Shown: positions 25,774 through 34,762 of the stretch, piece by piece
How positions within the stretch are numbered: the first letter of the stretch is position 1
How the letters are laid out: each line of letters starts with the position of its first letter
Source of the DNA: Agromyces humatus
GTDB taxonomy: Bacteria > Actinomycetota > Actinomycetes > Actinomycetales > Microbacteriaceae
Direction: 5' to 3'
DNA length: 64,000 bases
Assembly: GCF_021228295.1 (NCBI RefSeq)
Contig: NZ_JAJQPD010000002.1
Location: forward strand, 186,001 to 250,000
The notes under the pieces: model-generated
What the model saw: only the letters and a program-made list of their open reading frames with translations
Database searches by the model: none
What the model was told of the DNA's origin: nothing
Program-made: the position numbers and the translations under genes

Positions 25774-26862
25774 TTGACCGAGCCGACGGCCACCGCGGCA
25801 GACCGCGCCAAGTGGCGCCGCTATCTCGCCGACGAGCGTGCCGAAGCCGCGGTGTACCGCGAGCTCGCCGCACGCCGTGAGGGTGAGGAGCGCGAGATCC
25901 TGCTGGCGCTCGCCGCAGCCGAGGGGCGCCATGAGGCGCACTGGCTGCGCCTGCTCGACGGTGACGGCGCGGGAACCCCGCGTGCCGACATCCGCACCCG
26001 CATTCTCGGCGCGCTCGCACGCCGCTTCGGCTCGATCTTCGTGCTCGCCCTCGCCCAGCGCGCCGAGGCGCGATCACCGTATGCCACCGACCCCGACGCC
26101 ACGCCCGCCATGGCGGCCGATGAGCGCATTCACGGTGAAGTGGTGCGCGGACTCGCCGCGCGCGGACGGCGGCGTCTGGCCGGCACGTTCCGTGCGGCGG
26201 TGTTCGGCGCCAACGACGGCCTGGTCTCGAACCTCGCGCTCGTGCTCGGCATCGGCGCGACCGGCGTCTCGAGCGGGGTCGTGTTGTTCACGGGCATCGC
26301 AGGCCTCCTCGCGGGTGCCCTGTCGATGGGTGCCGGCGAGTACGTGTCGGTGCGATCGCAACGCGAGTTGCTCGAGGCGTCGGCGCCCGACCCGACCGCT
26401 CGCGAGGCGCTCGTCGACCTCGACGTCGACGCCAACGAGCTCGCCCTCGTCTATCGCGCGCGCGGCATGAATGAGCAGGATGCCGCCGAGCACGCAGCCC
26501 TCGTCGTCGCCAGGGTGCAGGCCGCCGGGCGCGGCACCGCGCCCACCGATGCGCTGACCGTGGCCGAGCACGACGACGACGCGGTCGGCACCGGACTCAA
26601 CGCGGCGATCTCGAGCTTCTTCTTCTTCGCGTCGGGCGCGCTCATCCCCGTGCTGCCCTACCTGTTCGGCATGAGCGGCATCGCCGCGGTTGTCACCGCA
26701 ACGGTACTGGTGAGCATCGCCCTGCTCGCGACCGGTGCGATCGTCGGCCTGCTCTCGGGTGCGTCACCGCTGAAGCGTGCGGTGCGCCAGCTCGCGATCG
26801 GCCTCGGCGCTGCCGCCGTGACGTACCTGCTCGGCCTCGCCTTCGGCACGACGCTCGCCTGA
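25774..26862 (+). CDS. VIT1/CCC1-type metal transporter with ferritin-like N-terminus
   Basis: A 362-residue membrane protein. Residues 1-130 form a ferritin/rubrerythrin-like helical domain (KWRRYLADERAEAAVYRELA with metal-ligand E and E-x-x-H in AAAEGRHEAHW). The rest is the VIT1 domain with about five hydrophobic segments, including FGANDGLVSNLALVLGIGAT, GALSMGAGEYVSVRSQREL and AAVTYLLGLAFGT. Such proteins move iron or manganese across the membrane, the N-terminal domain binding the metal (MbfA type). The start is TTG at 25774, with GGAG 5 nt upstream; no ATG is in frame nearby. Confidence 0.88.
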   Translation: MTEPTATAADRAKWRRYLADERAEAAVYRELAARREGEEREILLALAAAEGRHEAHWLRLLDGDGAGTPRADIRTRILGALARRFGSIFVLALAQRAEARSPYATDPDATPAMAADERIHGEVVRGLAARGRRRLAGTFRAAVFGANDGLVSNLALVLGIGATGVSSGVVLFTGIAGLLAGALSMGAGEYVSVRSQRELLEASAPDPTAREALVDLDVDANELALVYRARGMNEQDAAEHAALVVARVQAAGRGTAPTDALTVAEHDDDAVGTGLNAAISSFFFFASGALIPVLPYLFGMSGIAAVVTATVLVSIALLATGAIVGLLSGASPLKRAVRQLAIGLGAAAVTYLLGLAFGTTLA

Positions 26863-26906
26863 TCGGTTCGGTTCCCGGCTCGACGGCCGGCGGCGACCGA
26901 CCGGCC

Positions 26907-27383
26907 TCAGCCGACGAGCTTGTTCCATCCGTCGCCGTCGACGTGCTCGAAGATGAGGTTGGTCTCGGTATGCGCAACGGCCGGATGTCCCGTGAGATGG
27001 GCGAGCACGAACTCGCGAAGCTCTTCGGCGTCGCGCGCGGCGACATGCAGCAAGTAGTCTTCGGCGCCCGCCATGTGGAATACGCCGAGCACGCCGGGCA
27101 GATGCGGCACGGCGGCACGGAATGCGTCGATCTCGCCGCGATCGTGCTTCACGAGCCGAATCGCGATGAGCGCCTGCAGCGAGACTCCGAGCGAAGCGAG
27201 ATCGACGTCGACGCGATAGCCGCGTACGGTGCCGAGCGACTGCAGTCGGCGTAGTCTCAACGAGACGGTCGACTCGGCGACGCCGACCTCGGCGGCGAGG
27301 GCGGCACCCGATGCGCGTGCGTTCGTCGAGAGCGCGGCCAGCAGCGCACGGTCGACGCGGTCGAGTTCGGGTTTCTGCGCCAT
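26907..27383 (-). CDS. Lrp/AsnC family transcriptional regulator
   Basis: A 158-residue amino-acid-sensing regulator: N-terminal helix-turn-helix (LDRVDRALLAALSTNARASG then VGVAESTVSLRLRRLQSLG) and a RAM/ACT-type ligand domain (VSLQALIAIRLV, HLPGVLGVFHMAGAEDYLLH). The start at 27383 has AAGGAG 8 nt upstream; the open frame continues upstream without support. It is divergent from a trans-sulfuration enzyme gene, the classic arrangement for a local regulator. Confidence 0.93.
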   Translation of the reverse strand: MAQKPELDRVDRALLAALSTNARASGAALAAEVGVAESTVSLRLRRLQSLGTVRGYRVDVDLASLGVSLQALIAIRLVKHDRGEIDAFRAAVPHLPGVLGVFHMAGAEDYLLHVAARDAEELREFVLAHLTGHPAVAHTETNLIFEHVDGDGWNKLVG

Positions 27384-27493
27384 GGGCTGGCTCCTTCGGC
27401 GTTCATTCTGCAGAACATTCGGGATTTCGATCATATCGCATCGATCCTGCACGGGCATTTGCTTCGATCGCAAGAATCTGCTTCATTCGAGGC
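27384..27493. promoter_or_regulatory. Divergent Lrp / trans-sulfuration enzyme control region
   Basis: This AT-richer 110-bp gap contains the palindrome TTCTGCAGAA (27407-27416) and repeated TTCATTC / TTCGATC words, candidate sites for the Lrp protein. GAGG precedes the ATG at 27494. Confidence 0.4.
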
Positions 27494-28714
27494 ATGCAGA
27501 CATCGTCGTCGCACCTCGAGACCCGCGCCGTCCACGGCGGAATGACCGGAGTCCGAGAGAGCGGATCCCACGTGCCCGTCATCGACTTCTCCACCACGAA
27601 CCCCCTCGGCTCCGTCGAGACCGGCGGTCTCTCCTACGAGGAGCTCGCGACCGGGCATGACCTCGGCGACGGCCGCTCGGCGGTGTACCAGCGACTCTGG
27701 CAGCCCGGCGTCGCTCGCTTCGAGGAATCGCTCGCCGGACTCGAGGGCACCGAGGGCGCGGTCGCCTTCGGCTCCGGGATGGCGGCGCTCGCCGCGACGC
27801 TCATCGCGACCGCCTCGGCCGGTCGCCCCCACATCGTCGCGGTGCGTCCGCTCTACGGTGGCACCGACCACGTGCTCGCGAGCGGACTGCTCGGCACCGA
27901 GGTGACCTGGGCGGAAGTCTCGGAGATCCGCAACGCGATCCGCGCCGACACGGGTCTCGTCATCGTCGAGACGCCCGCGAACCCCACGCTCGAACTCGTC
28001 GACCTGCGCGAGATCGCCGATGCGGCGGGTGACGTGCCGCTGCTCGTCGACAACACCTTCGCCACGCCCGTGCTGCAGCGCCCCGTCGAGCACGGCGCGA
28101 CGCTCGTGCTGCACAGCGCCACGAAGTACCTGGGCGGCCACGGGGACGTCATGGGCGGGGTCGTCGCCGCCGACCGCGAATGGATCGAACGACTGCGCCA
28201 GGTGCGGGCCCTCACCGGCGGACTCCTGCACCCCATGGCCGCGTACCTGCTGCACCGCGGGCTTCGCACCCTGCCGCTTCGCGTGCGGGCACAGCAGTCG
28301 AGCGCACAGATCATCGCCGAGCGACTGCTCACGCACCCAGCGGTCGCCCGCGTGCACTACCCCGGGCTGCCCGGTCAGGATCCTGCAGGCCTCATCGGCC
28401 GGCAGATGGAGGGCGCCGGTTCGATCATCGCGATCGAGCTCGCCGGCGGCTACGGCGCAGCCGCCCGGTTCACGGAGTCGTGCGAGCTCATCACGCACGC
28501 CGTGTCACTCGGCGGTGTCGACTCGCTCGTGCAGCACCCGGCATCGCTGACGCACCGGCCAGTCGCCGGCGAAGCCAAGCCGGGCGCCGGCGTCGTGCGG
28601 CTCGCCATCGGGCTCGAGCACGTCGACGATCTGACTGCCGACATGATGGAAGCGCTCGACGCCGTCATGACGATGCCGCCTGCGGACGGCACGGCCTCGA
28701 CTCTCGCCGCCTGA
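27494..28714 (+). CDS. PLP-dependent trans-sulfuration enzyme (methionine gamma-lyase / cystathionine synthase-lyase type)
   Basis: A 406-residue fold-type I enzyme of the Cys/Met metabolism family. Visible: N-terminal ETRAVHGG, the phosphate-binding and tetramer region GTEGAVAFGSGMAALAATLI, PLYGGTDH, the PLP-contacting NTFATPVLQRP, and the Schiff-base Lys in HSATKYLGGHGDVMGG. The usual YSR[YL]xNPT is changed to YQRLWQPG. The SLGGVDSLVQHPASLTHRPV end is typical. Family members are hard to tell apart; with a divergent Lrp gene, a degradative methionine gamma-lyase is plausible. Confidence 0.88.
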   Translation: MQTSSSHLETRAVHGGMTGVRESGSHVPVIDFSTTNPLGSVETGGLSYEELATGHDLGDGRSAVYQRLWQPGVARFEESLAGLEGTEGAVAFGSGMAALAATLIATASAGRPHIVAVRPLYGGTDHVLASGLLGTEVTWAEVSEIRNAIRADTGLVIVETPANPTLELVDLREIADAAGDVPLLVDNTFATPVLQRPVEHGATLVLHSATKYLGGHGDVMGGVVAADREWIERLRQVRALTGGLLHPMAAYLLHRGLRTLPLRVRAQQSSAQIIAERLLTHPAVARVHYPGLPGQDPAGLIGRQMEGAGSIIAIELAGGYGAAARFTESCELITHAVSLGGVDSLVQHPASLTHRPVAGEAKPGAGVVRLAIGLEHVDDLTADMMEALDAVMTMPPADGTASTLAA

Positions 28715-28743
28715 GACGCGTGCGACGCCTGAGACGCGTGCGA
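28708..28743 (+). repeat. 18-bp perfect tandem duplication at gene end
   Basis: CGCCTGAGACGCGTGCGA occurs at 28708-28725 and again at 28726-28743. The first copy contains the stop codon of the trans-sulfuration gene, so the second is untranslated. It looks like a recent slippage duplication. Confidence 0.85.
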
Positions 28744-28760
28744 GAGCAACGCGACAGGCG

Positions 28761-28797
28761 TCGAGGGCGGCGCCGGCACCGCCGACACCGCCCTCGA
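28761..28797 (+). terminator. Probable terminator hairpin
   Basis: TCGAGGGCGG and CCGCCCTCGA form a 10-bp stem around a 17-nt loop, 47 nt after the trans-sulfuration gene. No T-tract follows. Confidence 0.45.
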
Positions 28798-29005
28798 TGG
28801 ACTCCGACCTACGCCGCCAGCCTCGGCGACCTCGGGGGTGACCGCGTCGCCCAGGTCTTCGGCGATGGCGGCGAAGAGGTGCTCGTAGACGTTTCTCCTC
28901 AGAGCGTCTACTGGTATCCGATTCGCCAGATCCGCTCCATTTCTCCACGCCGTAGAAACCGAATCCAAATCGGGCCTCAGCCGCACTCCGTGGCGCGCGA
29001 CACCC
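28798..29005. other. Gap between convergent genes
   Basis: Nothing further is recognised between the hairpin at 28761-28797 and the end of the helicase gene. Confidence 0.4.
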
Positions 29006-30802
29006 TCACCTGCTGCCGAGCCGCCGCCTGAGCAACTCGATGCGGGACTGCAGCTGGGTCACGGTTGCCTGCGCCACCGCGGGGCCGCCGCACACGCGGC
29101 GCAGTTCAGCGTGCACCTGCGAGTGCGCCTCGCCGGTGTGCCGTGCCCACAGCCCGACGAGACTGTTGAGCAATGCCCGCTGCTCTTTGAGGGTGCGATA
29201 GAGGGCCACCGGCTCGGGGGCCTCGGTCTCGGCCGCGTGCCGACGTCGATCGCCGGCCCGGCGCGCCTGCCGCGCCTGGCGATGTCGCAGCAGCTCTGAC
29301 ACCTGCTCGGGCTCGAGCAGGCCGGGTATGCCGATGAAGTCGTACTCCTCGTCGCTTCCGGGCTCGGCGAGCGTGCCGAACTCGGTGCCGTCGTAGAGCA
29401 CCCGGTCGAACGAGGCGTCGGAACCGATCGCCTCCCAGGTGCCGAGCTCGAGCTCTTCGGACGCGCGTTCCTCACGATTCGCCGACTCGAGCAGGCTGTC
29501 GTCGAGCGCGTCGTCGTCGGCATCGCCGCCACGGCGGTCGAGGGCATGATCGCGCTCGAGTTCGAGCTGCGAGCCGAGGCTCATGAGCACGGGCACGTTG
29601 GGCAGGAATACCGAGGCCGTCTCGCCCCGGCGCCGTGCCCGCACGAAACGGCCGATGGCCTGCGCGAAGAAGAGCGGCGTCGACGCGCTCGTGGCGTAGA
29701 CGCCGACCGCGAGCCGCGGCACGTCGACACCTTCGGAGACCATGCGCACCGCGACCATCCAGCGGCGGGTGTTCGCCGAGAACTCCTCGATGCGCGAGCT
29801 CGCCTCCTTCTCGTCGGAGAGCACGACGGTGACCGGGTCGCCGCTGACCTCTTCGAGGATCTTCGCGTAGGCGCGCGCCATCGACTGGTCGGTGGCGATG
29901 ACGAGCCCGCCGGCGTCGGGGATGCCGTGCCGCACCTCGGTGAGGCGCCGGTCGGCGGCGCGGAGCACCGCAGGGATCCACTCACCCGTGGGTTCGAGCG
30001 CCGTGCGCCACGCCGATGAGGTGATGTCTTTCGTGTTGTCTTCGCCGAGCCGGGCTTCCATCTCGTCGCCGGCCTTCGTGCGCCAGCGCATGTGGCCCGC
30101 GTAGACCATGAAGATCACGGGGCGCACGACGCCGTCGGCCAGCGCCCGGCCGTAGCCGTAGTCGTAGTCGGTCTTCGAGAGACGCACACCCTGCGCGTCG
30201 GGCTCGTAGTGTACGAACGGGATCGGCGCGGTATCGGAGCGGAACGGCGTGCCCGTGAGCGAGAGCCGCTTCTCGGCCGGCTCGAACGCCTCGCGGATCG
30301 CGTCGCCCCACGACAGGGTGTCGCCGCCGTGGTGCACCTCGTCGAGGATGACGAGCGTGCGGCCCGACAGGGTGAGTTCGCGGTGCAGCGCGGGGCGCAT
30401 CGCGACCTGCGCGTAGGTGACCGCGACCCCGTGGAAGTGCCGGGCGCTGCGGCCGTGGGCGTTGCGGAAGCCCGGATCGAGTCGAATGCCCGCGCGGGCC
30501 GCGGCATCGGCCCACTGCCGCTTCAAGTGGTCGGTGGGTGCGACGACGGTGATGCGGTCGATGATGCGCCGCGCGCGCAGCTCGGAGGCGAGCCGCAGGG
30601 CGAACGTCGTCTTGCCGGCGCCGGGCGTCGCCGCGGCGAGGAAGTCGCGCGGCAACTCGGCGAGGTATTGCTCGAGCGCCTCGGCCTGCCAGGCCCGGAG
30701 CTTCGACGCGGTGCCCCATGCGGCCCGCTCGGGGAAGGACGGGGAGAGGTGTTCGGCTGCCGACGTGCCCGGTTGGGGGCCGAAGGGGGTCGAGGTGCTC
30801 AC
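29006..30802 (-). CDS. DEAD/DEAH-box superfamily 2 helicase
   Basis: A 598-residue SF2 ATPase. Motif I is ATPGAGKTTFA (about residue 57), motif II DEVHHGGD, motif III SLTGTPFRSD, and motif VI QAIGRFVRARRRG. The DEVH form, the spacing and the helical C-terminus (EPVALYRTLKEQRALLNSLV) resemble Rad25/XPB-like or Res-subunit helicases widespread in actinobacteria. An acidic linker (DADDDALDDS) precedes the C-terminal part. GTG is the start, with TACCCT 8 nt upstream. The DNA or RNA substrate is unknown. Confidence 0.9.
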   Translation of the reverse strand: MSTSTPFGPQPGTSAAEHLSPSFPERAAWGTASKLRAWQAEALEQYLAELPRDFLAAATPGAGKTTFALRLASELRARRIIDRITVVAPTDHLKRQWADAAARAGIRLDPGFRNAHGRSARHFHGVAVTYAQVAMRPALHRELTLSGRTLVILDEVHHGGDTLSWGDAIREAFEPAEKRLSLTGTPFRSDTAPIPFVHYEPDAQGVRLSKTDYDYGYGRALADGVVRPVIFMVYAGHMRWRTKAGDEMEARLGEDNTKDITSSAWRTALEPTGEWIPAVLRAADRRLTEVRHGIPDAGGLVIATDQSMARAYAKILEEVSGDPVTVVLSDEKEASSRIEEFSANTRRWMVAVRMVSEGVDVPRLAVGVYATSASTPLFFAQAIGRFVRARRRGETASVFLPNVPVLMSLGSQLELERDHALDRRGGDADDDALDDSLLESANREERASEELELGTWEAIGSDASFDRVLYDGTEFGTLAEPGSDEEYDFIGIPGLLEPEQVSELLRHRQARQARRAGDRRRHAAETEAPEPVALYRTLKEQRALLNSLVGLWARHTGEAHSQVHAELRRVCGGPAVAQATVTQLQSRIELLRRRLGSR

Positions 30803-30879
30803 TGGATTCGAGGGTAGCGGAGGCGTGCGACATCCCCGAACCGCGGCCTCGATCGCCCACCTCGGATCGATGACCTTGG

Positions 30880-30885
30880 CACAAT
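30880..30885 (+). promoter_or_regulatory. -10 hexamer CACAAT, near-leaderless start of SGNH hydrolase
   Basis: CACAAT lies 6 nt before ATG 30892, separated by six G residues. Confidence 0.4.
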
Positions 30886-30891
30886 GGGGGG

Positions 30892-31680
30892 ATGGTCGCG
30901 CAGCAGCATCCCTGGTCTCGCTACGTCGCGCTCGGCGACTCGTTCACCGAGGGCATCGGCGACCCCGAGCCCACGGTGCCCGGCGGCCACCGCGGCTGGG
31001 CCGACCGCGTCGCCGAGGTGCTCTCGCAGGGCACCGAGGACTTCGCCTATGCGAACCTCGCCGTGCGCGGCAAGCTCATCCAGCAGATCATCGACGAGCA
31101 GCTCGAGCCCGCCCTGGCCCTGCGCCCCGACCTCATCACGATCTCGGCCGGCGGCAACGACGTGATCCGGCCCGGCACCGATCCTGACGAGATCTCGGCG
31201 CGCTTCGAGTACGCGATCGAGCGGCTCTCGCGCGACCACGCGACCATCGTGATCTTCACCGGCGTCGACGTGGGCTTCTCGCCGGTGTTCCGCGGTATCC
31301 GCGGCAAGGTCGCGATCTACAACGAGAACCTGCGCACGATCGCGCAGAACTACGACTGCATCGTGGCCGACCAGTGGGCGCTCACCGACGTGCAGGACCA
31401 GCGCATGTGGTCGCCCGACCGCCTGCACCTGAATTCGCTCGGCCATCACACCGTCGCACGCATGGTGCTGGCGGCACTCAACGTCGAGAACTCACTCGAG
31501 CCGATGAAGCCCGAGCCACTCCCCCACGGCACCTGGCGGCAGGCACGCGTCGAAGACCTCAACTGGGCGCGCGAGTACCTCGTGCCGTGGGTGCTGCGGC
31601 GCATCCGCCACCAGTCGTCGGGCGACTTCGTCACCGCGAAGCGACCCGATGCGGCACCCTACCTGTCGTCCACCGACTGA
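30892..31680 (+). CDS. SGNH/GDSL family hydrolase
   Basis: A 262-residue esterase/lipase-type enzyme. All four blocks are present: nucleophile Ser in ALGDSFTEGIGDP (block I), the Gly of LAVRGK (II), GGNDVIRPG (III) and the D-x-x-H of SPDRLHLNSLGH (V). No signal peptide is seen, so it is cytoplasmic. The C-terminal 65 residues (WRQARVEDLNWAREYLVPW) are the extension seen in actinobacterial members. Its end overlaps the tail of the convergent DD-carboxypeptidase gene by 22 nt. Confidence 0.92.
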   Translation: MVAQQHPWSRYVALGDSFTEGIGDPEPTVPGGHRGWADRVAEVLSQGTEDFAYANLAVRGKLIQQIIDEQLEPALALRPDLITISAGGNDVIRPGTDPDEISARFEYAIERLSRDHATIVIFTGVDVGFSPVFRGIRGKVAIYNENLRTIAQNYDCIVADQWALTDVQDQRMWSPDRLHLNSLGHHTVARMVLAALNVENSLEPMKPEPLPHGTWRQARVEDLNWAREYLVPWVLRRIRHQSSGDFVTAKRPDAAPYLSSTD

Positions 31681-32939
31681 GGCGCAGCGGCGTCGAGTGC
31701 ACCGGGGTTCGTGAGGCGCCACCACGTGCCGGGGTCGTCGATGTCGGCGTCGAGCACCAACGGCACGGTGAGCTCCTGAGTGCCCGCACGCACGATCGCG
31801 GTGCCGACCTGCTCGCCGCTCGACGCGAGCGCCACGGGTTCGGCGTGCACCTCGACTTCGACCGGAGTGTCGCTCCAGACGATGACGGATGCCCCGTCGG
31901 CGGCTCTCGCCCGTGCCGAATCACCCCATGGCGTGTCGTACTCGGCGAGCTGCTGCCCGGCTTCGAGCGGCGCGACCTCGTGGAATCCTGGCGCGACACT
32001 GTCGAGCAGTGCCGCGATCGCGCTGCGCAGCACGGCGTGGTTCTCGCCGCCGAGCAGCACGCCGACGATCGTCACGGTCGACGAGCCAACGGCGAAGTCG
32101 GCGGAGAAGAGCAGGTTCGCCGCGTCGTCGGTCGTGCCCGTCTTGATGCCGTCGACACCGTGCGTGCCGAGGAGCTTGTTCGAGTTCTCGAGCGGGCCGA
32201 GCTCGGGTACGACGACGCGCTGCGTCGCGACGATCTCGGCGAGGGTGGGCTCGGCCAGGGCGAGCTTGCCGAGCGCGATGAGGTCGGTCGGCGTGCTGAC
32301 GTTGTCGAGCGAGAGCCCGCTCGAATCGGCGATGCGCGTATTCACGAGACCGTGCTCGTCGAGCCACGCACGGGCCACGGCGAGGAATTCGTCGCCCGAG
32401 CCGAAGGCCCAGTTGGCGAGTGAGATGGCGTAGTTGTTGCCCGAGGGCAGCAGCATCGCCTCGAGACTCTCGCGAAGCGTGAGCGACGAGCCCGCCGCGA
32501 CGGGTGCGACGGAACCGTTCTGGGCGACCATGTCCCAGTAGATGTCGATGTCGGCCTCGGTGTAGGCGATCTCGGGGCCGGCTTCACCCGGCGGGATCGC
32601 GTGGGCGTCGAGGATGACGAGCGCGGTGATGACCTTGGTGATGCTCGCACTCGGCATCGGTCGGTCGGCCTCGCCCGCGGCGAGCAGCCCATCGAACCCG
32701 ACCGCGCCGACGGCGTAGCCGCCGAAGCCCGGCAGCACGAGTGCCTGCGGCTCGGCGGCCAGAGGTTCGGGTGCGGAAACTTCAGGAGCAGCGGCAGGGA
32801 TCGGCGCGCCCAGCGCATTCGCGGTGTACACGCCGCCCCCCACGAGCAGCGCGAGGACGAGGGCGAGGGCACCGAACACCACGATCCGGCGGCGCTGGTA
32901 GACGCGCCTGCGCGCGTCGGGCGTGGATCGATCGGTCAT
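31659..32939 (-). CDS. D-alanyl-D-alanine carboxypeptidase (peptidase S11)
   Basis: A 426-residue penicillin-binding protein that trims peptidoglycan stem peptides. An N-terminal basic stretch and one transmembrane anchor (IVVFGALALVLALLVGGGVY) lead to a Pro/Ala-rich linker and the catalytic domain with S-x-x-K in SASITKVITALV, S-G-N in LPSGNNYAISLAN and K-T-G in GIKTGTTDDAA. A C-terminal beta domain follows. It is translationally coupled (ATGA) to the methyltransferase gene upstream. Confidence 0.93.
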   Translation of the reverse strand: MTDRSTPDARRRVYQRRRIVVFGALALVLALLVGGGVYTANALGAPIPAAAPEVSAPEPLAAEPQALVLPGFGGYAVGAVGFDGLLAAGEADRPMPSASITKVITALVILDAHAIPPGEAGPEIAYTEADIDIYWDMVAQNGSVAPVAAGSSLTLRESLEAMLLPSGNNYAISLANWAFGSGDEFLAVARAWLDEHGLVNTRIADSSGLSLDNVSTPTDLIALGKLALAEPTLAEIVATQRVVVPELGPLENSNKLLGTHGVDGIKTGTTDDAANLLFSADFAVGSSTVTIVGVLLGGENHAVLRSAIAALLDSVAPGFHEVAPLEAGQQLAEYDTPWGDSARARAADGASVIVWSDTPVEVEVHAEPVALASSGEQVGTAIVRAGTQELTVPLVLDADIDDPGTWWRLTNPGALDAAAPQSVDDR

Positions 32940-33754
32940 GCGCCGTCCTCCGCCTCGACCGCGAGGGCGTAGAGCACGACTGCCGCGGCGGCCGCGACGT
33001 TGAGGGAGTCGACGCCGTGTCGCATCGGGATCGTCACCACGCGGTCGGCGGCGTCGAGCGCGTGCGTGCTCAGGCCGTCGCCCTCGGCTCCGAACACGAG
33101 CGCGAGCCGCTCGGGCGGGGCGGCGGCGAGCTCGCGCAACGAGATCGCGCCCTCGGCGAGAGCGAGCGCTGCAACGTCGAACCCGGCACCACGGAGCATC
33201 CGCTGCGCTTCGGGCCATTCCGGAAGCCGCGTCCATGGAACCTGGAAGACGGTGCCCATGCTCACGCGCACGCTGCGTCGGTAGAGGGGGTCGGCGCAGC
33301 GTGGGCTCACGAGCACCGCGTCGGCGCCGAGCGCCGCGACCGAACGGAAGATCGCCCCGACGTTGGTGTGGTCGACGATGTCCTCGAGCACGACGACCCG
33401 GCGCGCGCCTGTCAGCAGCTCGACCGGGTCGGGCAGAGCGGGCCGCTCGAACGCGGCGAGGGCACCCCGATGCACGCGGTATCCGGTGATCGCCTCGAGC
33501 TGGTCGGCGTCGGCGAGATGCACGGGGACGTCGAACGGCGAGAGCGCCGATTCGAGGCCCGTCAGCCACTTCTCCTCCATCAGCACCGACCGCGGTCGGT
33601 GCCCGGCGGCGATCGCGCGGCGGATGACCTTCGCCGATTCGGCGATGTAGAGCCCCCGCTCGGGCTCGTGCGCGCTGCGCAGCGCCACGTCGGTCAGCCG
33701 AGCGTAGTCGGCGACGGAATCGGATGCCGCGTCGCGGACTCGTTCGATGTGCAT
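32936..33754 (-). CDS. SpoU/TrmH-family RNA 2'-O-methyltransferase
   Basis: A 272-residue SPOUT methyltransferase acting on tRNA or 23S rRNA. An N-terminal substrate-binding domain (ARLTDVALRSAHEPERGLYI) precedes the knotted catalytic domain: motif 1 LEDIVDHTNVGAIFRSVAALG, motif 2 LVFGAEGDGLS and motif 3 IPMRHGVDSLNVAAAAAVVL. The start at 33754 is set by the ribosome site GAGAGGAGG. The target nucleotide cannot be decided from sequence. Confidence 0.93.
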   Translation of the reverse strand: MHIERVRDAASDSVADYARLTDVALRSAHEPERGLYIAESAKVIRRAIAAGHRPRSVLMEEKWLTGLESALSPFDVPVHLADADQLEAITGYRVHRGALAAFERPALPDPVELLTGARRVVVLEDIVDHTNVGAIFRSVAALGADAVLVSPRCADPLYRRSVRVSMGTVFQVPWTRLPEWPEAQRMLRGAGFDVAALALAEGAISLRELAAAPPERLALVFGAEGDGLSTHALDAADRVVTIPMRHGVDSLNVAAAAAVVLYALAVEAEDGA

Positions 33755-33845
33755 GGGTCTCCTCCTCTCAAGGGTGCCAGTCGACGAAACAAACCGGAAA
33801 ACCGACGCGTCTAGACTCAGCCGTACCGGTCGAAGGGAGACCACC

Positions 33846-34742
33846 GTGGACATCGGACTCGAGGTGCCGACGGCGACCGATGCGCTGGTCGACGAGGCGA
33901 TCGCCCTCATGCGCGACGCCCGCGTCGCGGTGCTCACGGGCGCCGGCGTCAGCACCGACTCGGGCATCCCCGACTATCGCGGCGAGGGTGCGCCCGTGCG
34001 CACGCCCATGACCGTGCAGACCTTCCTCGCATCCGATCGGGCGCGCAAGCGCTACTGGGCCGGCAGCCACCTCGGCTGGCGCAACTTCGGGGCCGCGCAG
34101 CCCAACCGCGGTCATCTGGCGCTCGCACAGCTCGAAGCGGCGGGCAGCGTCGCGGGCGTGGTCACGCAGAACGTCGACGGCCTGCACCGCCGTGCCGGCG
34201 GCCGTCACGTGGTCGAGCTGCACGGCAGCATGGATCGCGTGGTGTGCCTGCAGTGCGGACAGCGCTACGCCCGGCAGGCGATCGCCGAGCAGCTCGAGCT
34301 GCTCAATCCGTCGATCGATCTCGACACGGCGATCCGCCCCGCGCCCGACGGCGATGTCGAGGTCGACGACGTCGATGCGATGGAAATTCCCGCGTGCACG
34401 GTGTGCGGTGGCGTGCTGAAACCCGATGTCGTGTTCTTCGGGGAGTTCGTACCCGTGACGACGTTCCAGGCCGCCGAGGCGCTGGTGACGTCGTCGGATG
34501 TGCTGCTCGTCGCCGGCTCGTCGCTCGTCGTGAACTCGGGCATGCGCCTCATCGAGCGGGCGCGGCGTCGCAGGCTTCCGATCATCGTCGTGAACCGCGG
34601 CGTCACCAAGGGCGACAGTCGTGCGGCGGTGAAGATCGACGCGGGCGCGAGCCAGACCCTCATCGCATTCGCCGACGCGCTGGCCGGGAGCACCGCCCCG
34701 GCCGGCACCGGCACCGGCACGCCCGAAGGCAGCCGCACGTGA
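33846..34742 (+). CDS. Sir2-family NAD-dependent protein deacylase
   Basis: A 298-residue sirtuin. NAD-binding GAGVSTDSGIPDYRGEG, TQNVDGLHRRAG and the catalytic His in VELHGSMDRVVC are present. Zinc ligands are CLQC and CTVC, about 45 residues apart because of an insertion (residues 165-185). GSSLVVNSGMRLIERA forms the rest of the Rossmann fold. The GTG at 33846 follows GAAGGGAG; TAGACT at 33812-33817 is a likely -10. It removes acyl groups from lysines, with nicotinamide and O-acyl-ADP-ribose as products. Confidence 0.93.
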   Translation: MDIGLEVPTATDALVDEAIALMRDARVAVLTGAGVSTDSGIPDYRGEGAPVRTPMTVQTFLASDRARKRYWAGSHLGWRNFGAAQPNRGHLALAQLEAAGSVAGVVTQNVDGLHRRAGGRHVVELHGSMDRVVCLQCGQRYARQAIAEQLELLNPSIDLDTAIRPAPDGDVEVDDVDAMEIPACTVCGGVLKPDVVFFGEFVPVTTFQAAEALVTSSDVLLVAGSSLVVNSGMRLIERARRRRLPIIVVNRGVTKGDSRAAVKIDAGASQTLIAFADALAGSTAPAGTGTGTPEGSRT

Positions 34743-34762
34743 GCGGCGCCGCCTGATCCCGC

